DNA of 6,141 nt from Thiotrichales bacterium HSG1 (GTDB lineage: Bacteria > Pseudomonadota > Gammaproteobacteria > Beggiatoales > Beggiatoaceae), in contig JAUCGN010000106.1 of assembly GCA_030378125.1 (NCBI GenBank), positions 1-6,141 of the forward strand, given 5' to 3'. Under the pieces are notes generated by a model. It saw only the letters and a list, made by a program, of their open reading frames with translations, did not search any database and was not told the DNA's origin. Made by a program: the position numbers and the translations under genes. Of this stretch, positions 1-5,932 are shown in pieces (position 1 is the stretch's first letter; the number at the start of each line of letters is the position of its first letter).

Positions 1-107
1 TTTAACCATAGGACTTCCATTTTCTTTTGAACACGAGGATGCGGGTGATGATATCTCTCATAATGCAACGCTTCACGTTCTTCTTCAAGAAACTCTATTT
101 GTATCAT
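1..107 (-). CDS. IS630-type transposase, N-terminal fragment (cut by window edge)
   Basis: An open frame begins with ATG at 107-105 and leaves the window at base 1 after 35 full codons. It starts MIQIEFLEEEREALHYERY and continues HHPHPRVQKKMEVLWL. The block 'YERYHHPHPRVQKKMEVLWLK' (given in parts) is, from memory, the typical start of the helix-turn-helix N-terminal half of IS630-family transposases in cyanobacteria and sulfur-oxidising gammaproteobacteria, where it precedes the DNA-binding helices. The start is supported by an AGGA ribosome binding site at 116-113, five bases before the ATG. The helix-turn-helix itself and the DDE catalytic domain would lie beyond the left edge, so I cannot tell whether the transposase is intact. 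The family call rests on recall of the motif, not on a search. An unrelated helix-turn-helix protein is the main alternative. Confidence 0.7.
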   Translation of the reverse strand, partial: MIQIEFLEEEREALHYERYHHPHPRVQKKMEVLWL

Positions 108-437
108 TTTTTTCCTAATCGATGACTGTTTATTGGACTATATTTTATACCATATTTTGGCTCTATAAAAGTTTATTTTATTACCGTGTGAAGTATAGCT
201 CCAACATGATTTGAGAGCTTTTTGGAAAAAGTTTTCCGAACCAGACGTGAAATTCGTTGTCTCATGGTACAGTTAAAGCGTTCAATACTACTTTGTTCAG
301 GACTACCTAAACTTTTAATATTTTTAGGGTTAAAAACTGCTAGTTCAAAAATTATAGCTCTTACATGGATTGATAGTTCATTTCATTGCCAAATAACTGG
401 TTTTGAAGGTGAATTATTGAAATCTAAATTCAATTGC
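108..437. other. Mobile-element debris between the R-M gene and the IS630-type ORF
   Basis: This 330-bp stretch has no intact gene. Its main content is the IS1-type remnant at 173-382. The part from 108 to 172 is very AT-rich and precedes the IS630-type start codon, so it probably holds that element's terminal repeat and promoter. On the minus strand a TATAAA at 149-144 could be a -10 box, but no good -35 box sits at the right distance. I could not confirm a terminal inverted repeat because the opposite end is outside the window. No convincing rho-independent terminator follows the R-M stop codon at 438; the bases around 388-400 offer only a three-pair stem. The 74-codon plus-strand frame at 222-446 is simply antisense to the IS1-type coding remnant. 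Confidence 0.5.
173..382 (-). pseudogene. IS1-type transposase remnant (C-terminal part only)
   Basis: Reading the minus strand from 382 to the TAA at 173-175 gives a 69-codon frame with no ATG near its beginning; an in-frame TGA lies at 385-383. From 298 it reads EQSSIERFNCTMRQRISRLV and then RKTFSKKLSNHVGAIL. This matches the C-terminal signature of IS1-family (InsB-like) transposases: IERFN.T.RQR.SRLVRK.LSFSKKL.NH.GAI. Two residues of the usual RKTLSFSKK appear to be lost, and the normal ending (about WYFIHHYN) is replaced by HTVIK and a stop. The N-terminal and catalytic regions are absent. The stretch from 382 to about 302 stays open but I do not recognise it. The fragment therefore looks dead. 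It lies between the complete restriction-modification gene, which ends at 438, and the IS630-type gene at the left edge. No terminal inverted repeat of IS1 could be identified. Confidence 0.75.
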
Positions 438-3400
438 TTAAGGTAGTGGGAATTTTGGGATAGTTGCATCAATTTCTTCCATCAATCCAATAGTTTGTTC
501 CAAGGCTACCAAAATATAGAGGTAGTGGTTGCAGTCGTCATAATCAAGTTCTCGGCCTTTTCTGTCTTTGAGCCATTTTTGACAGACTTGGTAGCCGCCG
601 ATATGAAATTGCCAGACGTTTTCTTTAACATTATCAAAATATTGGGTTTTGTTGATATAAACTTTTCCATTTTTGTAGGTAATTTTTTCAACTAGGTTAT
701 TACCTTCGATTGGGTAGCCGCTTTCATTTTCTATATCGGCTTCCATGAGGTGGATTTCAATAAGTTGGTGGCCGAGTTTACATAATTTGTGGAATAGTTT
801 TTTGTCGCTGGTTAGTGGTAGGCGTGGGAAGTCTATTTTAAGGAATTCAGCGTAACGTTGGCGATAAGTTGGGCTATGGAATATGGCGTAGATATAGTGA
901 AATATGTCTTCGGGACCGATGGTTTTGGTCAGGTTGCCGGTGCCATCTTCTATGAATTTGAGGTTAAGGCAAGTTTCTATATCTTTGATGAAGTTGGGGG
1001 AGAAATTAGGTTTTCTCTTTGGTTTGCCATTGCCGTTTCCATTAATGAACTCATCTTTTTCTGTTGGGTAGATGTAGAGAGGGAATAAGTAATCTACACT
1101 TTGGTTATCAGAACGAATTAAACCGGTACTAATTATTGATGTTGTAGCCAAAAAATAAGCACATTGTTGTGTTGGAGGTGTTTTACGAACAGTAATCAAT
1201 CCTAAATTCTTACCAGCTAACATATGTTGCATAATTTCACGTCTTGGTCTACAAATAAAACCACCTGATTTTCCAGTATAAAAAATATATCTTTTATCAA
1301 ATGGGCGATATAAAATTGGAACAATATTAGATTTTTCAATGTTATGTTCAACAATATCATTTTGGGCTTTTTCAATTTTCCAATCTTGTGAATCTTTACC
1401 TAATTGATACTTTTCTCTTGCTTGCTCAACTTCTAAATCAACAAAATCTGTAATAACATCTAAAACTTTTTCCTTTGATGGATGAATAGTTAATTTATCT
1501 CTCGCTGTATATAAACCAGCATTATTGATTGGCATAATTTCTGTAATTTTCCAACCCTGTTCATATTCTCCTAACAATTCAACATTCTGAGGAATAAACA
1601 AATAAAACGGTGATTGTGGTTTTAATTCTTGCCAATTAGTTGTTTTAACATTATTTTCTTCCAACCAAGCATATTTACCTTTACGCTCTCCCCAAATATC
1701 AGCATGAAACACTTTAGCCGCTTGTTTTTTATCCTTATGCTTAACAAAAATTCCAATAGCCACTCCTTGTTGAATATCAAACACATTTTTATCCACACTA
1801 CCATCTGGAGATTTTTCTTTCTTTTTAGCATTACCATGTAAATCAAGAATATAAATCTCATTGAAACTATTTAACAAATGTTGTCGCATTCCTCTAAAAG
1901 TCGGATTATCCAAATAACCATGATTAGTCACAAAAGCCAGTATTCCATAACCAGTTTGTTCAATTCGCCACTGTGCAAACCGAATAAACTTAACATAATC
2001 ATCTTGTAAACCTTTTGGATTTCTCTCTTTCAAAGGCTTTCCATCTATTTGATAATAATCACGAATTAATTGACTAATCCATTCACCTTTATTTAAAGAT
2101 TCATAAGAATAAGGCGGATTACCCACAATCACCATCACCGGCGAATCCTGCTTAACCTCACTTGCTGCCAAACCCTCATTAACCAACCACTCAATAAAAC
2201 CCAACGCCTGCGTGCCACCCTTCTCAAACGTATTCTCCAAACTATTCGTCAAAAAAATCCGCAACCGCTCCTCAGAATCAAACTCATAACCCATATTCTG
2301 CAACTGTAAACCCAACTTCATATGAGCCACCGTATAAGGAGCCATCAACAACTCAAACCCATGCACCCGAGGCAACAAATGCTCACTCACATAAGACGAC
2401 CACATCCCCTTATTCCTACGAAATTTAGCAAAAATCTGATTCAATATTGCATACAAAAACGTCCCAGTTCCCACCGCCGGATCTAAAATCTGCACCTTAT
2501 GCTGCCCCGATTCCAACCGACTACTATCCGCCAACCCATCCTTCAATTTAAACTGCCGTTTCCACAACAAATCCACCGACCGCACAATATACGAAACCAC
2601 CGGCTCCGGCGTATAATAAACCCCTCGCATCTCCCGCATACTCGGATCATAATGCTTCAAAAAAGTCTCATAAAAATGTACTACCGGGTCTTCCTGCCGA
2701 GTTCGCTTCCCAAAATCCGCTAAAATCGCTCCAATATCAGCGTGATTCAACACTTTCACCAAATGTTCAATCGCCCAACCCAAACGCTCATCCATGTCTA
2801 TCCCAACAATCTGATTAAATAAATTGCGTAAAAAGGGGTTTGTCTTTGGTATATTATAATTAGCATTCAGCCTAGAAAAAGGCTCGGTCAAAGTAGCGTT
2901 ACATTTTGCTGCAAATAAACCATAACATGCTGTTTGAGCATACATATCTGCAAACTGTCCAACTGTCAAACTATCCATTAAAATTAAACGAAAACTTACT
3001 AACTGTTCATGCAAAGTACCTGTTTTTTTCTGTTCATAAGCCTTAAGGATAGTTTCACGTATCTGAATTGCTATCTTTGCCATCCGTTCCGCCAAATCCT
3101 CTGGACAACGCAAAGTCACCGATTGATAATTAACAAACAATTCAATTAAATCTATAAACTGTTGAAAAGTTTCGGATAAAATTTGCAATTTTCCTGCTTT
3201 ATTAACATTTGCTAGTTTTACAATTATTTTCGGCTCTGGTTTATGATCTGCAAACCAACGAAACTCTAAATAATCTGTCAGAATTAAATTACCAGAAAAA
3301 CCCAAATAACGTTCAAGTTGCTCAGTTTTCAAAGTCTTATCCAATGAAATACCAATATCTTTGGCTTCCACATAACCTAACGGCACAGCTTGTTTATCCA

Positions 3401-3578
3401 AAATTACCAAATCCGGCGAACCGCAAGCAATCCGTTTAGGTTCATTAATAACATTGATTGTTGACTGTAAAGAAATCAGTAAGTTTTGCAAAGCTGCACG
3501 GTGAGCATGTTCTTTCGCTACACCTGTTTGGATATTAGTTTGAATTTGGGTAAGATATTGTTGGATATGATTATTCAT
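438..3578 (-). CDS. Single-chain type IIG restriction-modification enzyme (nuclease-methyltransferase-specificity fusion, type ISP-like C-terminus)
   Basis: This 1046-residue protein should bind a specific DNA sequence, methylate adenine N6 with S-adenosylmethionine, and cut unmodified (for example phage) DNA. An N-terminal PD-(D/E)XK nuclease is visible as P55-D56, then E71-A72-K73 (GYVEAKD), followed by a Q87xxxY91 motif as in RecB/HsdR-like nucleases. A mostly helical linker follows. The methyltransferase has motif I DPAVGTGTF at 366-374 and motif IV NPPY at 487-490, both intact. Residues about 570-610 (FNEIYILDLHGN, then NVFDIQQGVAIGIF) and 756-763 (LYRPFDKR) resemble the type ISP/LlaBIII-like family, so about 640-1046 should be the target recognition region plus the conserved C-terminal helices. 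No Walker A or SF2 helicase motifs are present, unlike true type ISP enzymes of about 1500-1600 residues; hence the type IIG call. No separate specificity or methylase gene adjoins it. The start fits the family N-terminus. The target sequence cannot be predicted. Confidence 0.88.
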   Translation of the reverse strand: MNNHIQQYLTQIQTNIQTGVAKEHAHRAALQNLLISLQSTINVINEPKRIACGSPDLVILDKQAVPLGYVEAKDIGISLDKTLKTEQLERYLGFSGNLILTDYLEFRWFADHKPEPKIIVKLANVNKAGKLQILSETFQQFIDLIELFVNYQSVTLRCPEDLAERMAKIAIQIRETILKAYEQKKTGTLHEQLVSFRLILMDSLTVGQFADMYAQTACYGLFAAKCNATLTEPFSRLNANYNIPKTNPFLRNLFNQIVGIDMDERLGWAIEHLVKVLNHADIGAILADFGKRTRQEDPVVHFYETFLKHYDPSMREMRGVYYTPEPVVSYIVRSVDLLWKRQFKLKDGLADSSRLESGQHKVQILDPAVGTGTFLYAILNQIFAKFRRNKGMWSSYVSEHLLPRVHGFELLMAPYTVAHMKLGLQLQNMGYEFDSEERLRIFLTNSLENTFEKGGTQALGFIEWLVNEGLAASEVKQDSPVMVIVGNPPYSYESLNKGEWISQLIRDYYQIDGKPLKERNPKGLQDDYVKFIRFAQWRIEQTGYGILAFVTNHGYLDNPTFRGMRQHLLNSFNEIYILDLHGNAKKKEKSPDGSVDKNVFDIQQGVAIGIFVKHKDKKQAAKVFHADIWGERKGKYAWLEENNVKTTNWQELKPQSPFYLFIPQNVELLGEYEQGWKITEIMPINNAGLYTARDKLTIHPSKEKVLDVITDFVDLEVEQAREKYQLGKDSQDWKIEKAQNDIVEHNIEKSNIVPILYRPFDKRYIFYTGKSGGFICRPRREIMQHMLAGKNLGLITVRKTPPTQQCAYFLATTSIISTGLIRSDNQSVDYLFPLYIYPTEKDEFINGNGNGKPKRKPNFSPNFIKDIETCLNLKFIEDGTGNLTKTIGPEDIFHYIYAIFHSPTYRQRYAEFLKIDFPRLPLTSDKKLFHKLCKLGHQLIEIHLMEADIENESGYPIEGNNLVEKITYKNGKVYINKTQYFDNVKENVWQFHIGGYQVCQKWLKDRKGRELDYDDCNHYLYILVALEQTIGLMEEIDATIPKFPLP

Positions 3579-3587
3579 GACTTAAGT

Positions 3588-3591
3588 TCCC
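3588..3591 (-). promoter_or_regulatory. Probable ribosome binding site of the R-M gene, inside the repeat arm
   Basis: On the minus strand GGGA (within TTGGGAAC) lies nine bases before the ATG at 3578-3576. It is the only Shine-Dalgarno-like sequence near this start and is a weak one. It is part of the outer TTCCCAA block of the inverted repeat at 3587-3618. The repeat element therefore seems to form part of the gene's translation initiation region. A TATAAC on the minus strand at 3613-3608, also in the repeat arm, could be a -10 box, but no good -35 box was found. Confidence 0.35.
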
Positions 3592-3649
3592 AATATTTCG
3601 TCTCATCGTTATACACAAGTATTTAAATATTTGTTTTAAAGGCTTTTTC

Positions 3650-3689
3650 GTAGGAAACCCACCGAACCTTCAAAATGGTGGGTTTCTAC
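3650..3689. repeat. Strong hairpin at the centre of the MITE-like element
   Basis: GTAGGAAACCCACC at 3650-3663 pairs with GGTGGGTTTCTAC at 3677-3689, giving 13 base pairs with one bulged base and a 13-base loop (3664-3676). It lies 68 bp beyond the antiporter stop codon on the transcribed strand, so it could protect or end that transcript. However, neither strand has the run of T after the stem expected of a classical rho-independent terminator; the minus strand continues GAAAAAGCC. The AAACCCACC/GGTGGGTTT stem resembles, from memory, dispersed intergenic palindromes common in cyanobacteria and large sulfur bacteria. Confidence 0.65.
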
Positions 3690-3756
3690 ATTTGTTGCTT
3701 GGGAGTTATGTATAACTATGAGACATTTCGTTGGGAATATATTTTACGATGCTAGA

Positions 3757-4842
3757 TCATTCTTTATTTTGCTTCAAAGATTCCCACACAAAAGCCATTA
3801 AAGTAATAATCGTTAGTGGAATCACAAACCAGAACATTACGTTATTGAAAGCTGGTAACATACTGTGGTTAGTCACGTTTAGGAATAAGTAAATACTATA
3901 TACAAAATAGTAGAATAAGAACAAAATGCCTTCCCAACGTTCAATTAAATAACCAGTGAAGAAAATTGGTAAACAGACTGCTGCCACTGCAATCATAATT
4001 GGCATGTCAAACACAATCGCTGCATTGGGAACTGTAATCCCATTTGGTGCAATTAAACTAGTAAAACCAAGTACTAATAAAATGTTAAATAAATTACTAC
4101 CAATAACATTACCAACTATTATTTCTTGTTGACCACGTCTGCTAGCAACAACAACTGTAGCAATTTCTGGTAAAGATGTACCAATGGAAACTATGGTTAA
4201 ACCAATAACTAACTCACTTATTCCATAGTATTTAGCTATCATAATAGCACCATTAACCAGCCACTGTGAACCCAATACCAATAAGCCCAACCCAACCACA
4301 ATAAATACCAATTGTAATAAAATACCTTTGGGTCCATCCTCTAAATCTTCTTCTGTTGGACACGATACCACCTCTTCTTCTGGATTTTTTAATTCGTGGC
4401 AAGTTCTGATGGAATAGATGATATAACCAATAATTCCAGATGCTAAAATCAAACCATCCCAACGATTAAGAATACCGTCTAAGGATAGTACCAGTAATAA
4501 AACTGAGGCTCCTATCATTAAGGGAATCTCTATTTTTACTATACGCTTATGTACTCCTAATGGGACTATGACTGCTCCAATTCCAAGAATTAGTAAAATG
4601 TTTAAGATATTGCTACCTACAATATTACCAACTGCTAAGTCTGGTTTACCAGTCCAAGCTGCTTGCATATTTACTGCTAATTCTGGAGCACTGGTACCAA
4701 AAGCAACTATGGTAAGTCCGATAAGTAACGGAGAAACTCCCATCGTTGCCGCTAAGTTTTCTGCACCTTTAACAAGCATGTCAGCCCCGTAAGACAGCAA
4801 AATAAATCCTAAAGCAAATAATACTAATGTTAATATATCCAT
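3757..4842 (-). CDS. Calcium/sodium antiporter, CaCA family (YrbG-like)
   Basis: This 361-residue inner membrane protein should exchange Ca2+ (or a similar cation) for Na+ or H+. Two homologous halves carry the family's alpha repeats. Alpha-1 has GLTIVAFGTSAPEL (42-55) and VGNIVGSNILN (71-81). Alpha-2 has GLTIVSIGTSLPEI (214-227) and VGNVIGSNLFN (243-253). The acidic residues E54 and E226 match the cation-binding glutamates known for the family. Between the halves a loop at about 150-172 is very acidic (EEE at 155-157, then EEDLED). Each half ends with a related segment, NRWDG at 126 and ERWEG at 301. A C-terminal extension adds about one more membrane helix (around 334-352), making it somewhat longer than the roughly 325-residue E. 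coli YrbG. The start gives the expected N-terminal helix, yet no clear Shine-Dalgarno sequence precedes it. It lies 45 bp after pssA on the same strand and may be cotranscribed. The exact ion is not determined by sequence. Confidence 0.92.
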   Translation of the reverse strand: MDILTLVLFALGFILLSYGADMLVKGAENLAATMGVSPLLIGLTIVAFGTSAPELAVNMQAAWTGKPDLAVGNIVGSNILNILLILGIGAVIVPLGVHKRIVKIEIPLMIGASVLLLVLSLDGILNRWDGLILASGIIGYIIYSIRTCHELKNPEEEVVSCPTEEDLEDGPKGILLQLVFIVVGLGLLVLGSQWLVNGAIMIAKYYGISELVIGLTIVSIGTSLPEIATVVVASRRGQQEIIVGNVIGSNLFNILLVLGFTSLIAPNGITVPNAAIVFDMPIMIAVAAVCLPIFFTGYLIERWEGILFLFYYFVYSIYLFLNVTNHSMLPAFNNVMFWFVIPLTIITLMAFVWESLKQNKE

Positions 4843-4887
4843 AAATTATTAAGTTGTAATGAAAATTAAGAAGAGGTGCAAAATTAC

Positions 4888-5640
4888 TCAGCGATTACGA
4901 TAGATACTATGTAATTGTACCAAAGTCATAACTGGACCTGATATAGCGTAAATTAAAAAAATGAGAAATAAAATTTGAGGTGGGTTTATAGAAATTAATG
5001 CAAATAACATCATTATGGCTAAAATTTTTACAAACGGAACTTTACCTTTAAAATCAAGGTCTTTAAAACTACGATAACGAAATTTACTAACCATTAACAA
5101 ACCACTGAATATGGTAACTAACCAAGTTAACCAAACTATATTGGCCCCATCTATTTGATAATCAGTTCCTAACCACACAAAACCAGCCAATACCCCAGCA
5201 GCAGCAGGACTTGCTAGACCTTGAAAGTAAGCTTTATCAACTTTATCAACCTGAGTATTAAAACGAGCTAATCTTAAAGCTGTGCAAGCCGTATAAATAA
5301 ACGCTGCTAACCAACCGAGTTTACCAAGAAAATTAGTTATTTCAATTAAAGAAGATAGGGACCATTGATACACCAACAAAGCTGGAGCCAATCCAAAACA
5401 AATTAAATCAGACAGGCTATCATATTCGGTTCCAAAATCACTTTGAGTATTGGTCATGCGAGCAACTCTTCCGTCAAGACCGTCAAGTATCATGCCTATA
5501 AATATTGCTATCGCAGCTGCTTCAAATTTACCATGAATCGCCGCAACTATTGCATAAAAGCCTGAAAACAAAGCTGCGGTGGTAAATAAATTTGGCAATA
5601 AATAAATACCGCGCCGTCGTTTGTTAGGTTTTATATCCAT
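4888..5640 (-). CDS. pssA: CDP-diacylglycerol--serine O-phosphatidyltransferase (phosphatidylserine synthase)
   Basis: The enzyme joins CDP-diacylglycerol and L-serine to phosphatidylserine and CMP in the inner membrane, the first step toward phosphatidylethanolamine. The CDP-alcohol phosphotransferase signature is complete: D53, D56-G57, A60-R61, G70, D74 and D78, with the spacing DxxDGxxARx8GxxxDxxxD. The 250-residue protein is largely hydrophobic, with segments around 20-35, 42-52, 80-92, 108-122, 145-157, 167-184 and 203-240. A basic N-terminus (NKRRR, 6-10) precedes GIYLLPNLFTTA. That start and the length match the type II, membrane-integral PssA of many bacteria, not the soluble E. coli PssA. 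AAGGA at 5651-5647, six bases before the ATG, confirms the start. It follows ilvC after 292 bp on the same strand; ilvC-pssA linkage is known in gammaproteobacteria. With such a spacer it may have its own promoter. Confusion with PgsA is unlikely given the whole-length match to PssA features. Confidence 0.93.
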   Translation of the reverse strand: MDIKPNKRRRGIYLLPNLFTTAALFSGFYAIVAAIHGKFEAAAIAIFIGMILDGLDGRVARMTNTQSDFGTEYDSLSDLICFGLAPALLVYQWSLSSLIEITNFLGKLGWLAAFIYTACTALRLARFNTQVDKVDKAYFQGLASPAAAGVLAGFVWLGTDYQIDGANIVWLTWLVTIFSGLLMVSKFRYRSFKDLDFKGKVPFVKILAIMMLFALISINPPQILFLIFLIYAISGPVMTLVQLHSIYRNR

Positions 5641-5932
5641 GCTTTTTCCTTAATAATTCTTAAATTAAAACAAGAAAATCCAAAACTTAAAACTAGTCCT
5701 CAGTTCAATGCCATTAAATCAAGAAAAATTTATGCAAGGTGGAGAGTCTTTATTGCCCATCATTGTTGGTAATCTGTGGTAGACAAAGAAAATATTTTAC
5801 CCATTTGCTTAACTTTTAGACCTGTCAGGTTTTCAAAACCCGGCAAGTCTTACCAAAAATGTTTACCTAAAAAAGCTATAAATGGTGTTAAAACATAGAA
5901 ATGAGGATGAAAACTATGAATTTAATTAAGAA
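5641..5932. other. Intergenic region between ilvC and pssA
   Basis: This 292-bp AT-rich spacer has no gene I can support. It holds the imperfect hairpin repeat at 5818-5850 and, at its left end, the pssA ribosome binding site (AAGGA, minus strand 5651-5647). I looked for a minus-strand promoter for pssA. Several AT-rich -10-like sequences exist (for example TAAAAT in the stretch left of the hairpin), but none has a convincing -35 box at the usual distance. No rho-independent terminator with a T run follows the ilvC stop codon, so read-through from ilvC into pssA is possible. The longest plus-strand reading, 25 codons from ATG at 5708, looks spurious. Confidence 0.6.
5818..5850. repeat. Imperfect hairpin (palindromic intergenic repeat)
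   Basis: AGACCTGTCAGGTTTT (5818-5833), one central C, and AAAACCCGGCAAGTCT (5835-5850) are inverted repeats of each other. Of the 16 possible pairs, 13 are Watson-Crick, one is G-T, and two are mismatched. It sits 82 bp beyond the ilvC stop codon and 177 bp before the pssA start codon. The motif AGACCTGTCAGGTTTT resembles dispersed palindromes I recall from Beggiatoa-like and cyanobacterial intergenic DNA. Neither flank has the T run of a classical terminator. Its role, whether RNA stability, attenuation between ilvC and pssA, or just a repeat, cannot be decided from one copy. Confidence 0.6.

Larger units (their letters stand above)
3587..3737. mobile_element. MITE-like element with 32-bp imperfect terminal inverted repeats
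   Basis: The left arm (3587-3618) and the reverse complement of the right arm (3737-3706) share TTCCCAA, TCTCAT, GTTATACA and a final AA in the same order and spacing. That is 24 of 32 positions, and 23 of 25 if one 7-base block is left out. In that block the arms differ because ATTTCGT occurs in the same orientation at 3595-3601 and 3725-3731 instead of inverted. The interior holds no ORF but has a strong hairpin at 3650-3689. The 151-bp size, noncoding interior and terminal inverted repeats fit a miniature inverted-repeat transposable element. No target site duplication is visible. It fills nearly the whole spacer: its edges lie 8 bp from the R-M start codon and 19 bp from the antiporter stop codon. 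A non-mobile structured intergenic repeat is the alternative. Confidence 0.6.

Noticed and set aside
222..446. Plus-strand 74-codon frame
   Set aside because: It is antisense to the IS1-type transposase remnant, whose minus-strand translation has a recognisable family motif; the plus-strand product resembles nothing.
495..1088. Plus-strand and minus-strand open frames of 61-76 codons inside the R-M gene (495-695, 506-691, 858-1088)
   Set aside because: All overlap the complete 1046-residue R-M frame, which has conserved motifs on both sides; they are shadow frames.
1622..3439. Further short frames inside the R-M gene (1622-1861, 1629-1841, 2499-2723, 3209-3439)
   Set aside because: They fall within conserved coding sequence of the R-M gene in other frames and show low-complexity products without domains.
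438..3578. Reading the R-M protein as BREX PglX or a complete type ISP enzyme
   Set aside because: The N-terminal PD-(D/E)XK nuclease argues against PglX, no other BREX genes are present, and the missing helicase and short length argue against true type ISP.
3650..3700. Rho-independent terminator for the antiporter transcript
   Set aside because: The stem is strong but no T run follows it on the minus strand (the sequence continues GAAAAAGCC), so I annotate it as a hairpin within a repeat element and not as a classical terminator.
4253..4792. Short frames within the antiporter gene (4253-4462 minus, 4568-4792 plus)
   Set aside because: They are shadows of the antiporter, whose alpha repeats are intact in the main frame.
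5708..5785. Small plus-strand ORF starting at ATG 5708 with about 25 codons
   Set aside because: There is no ribosome binding site at a proper distance, no recognisable product, and an AT-rich spacer of this length yields such frames by chance.
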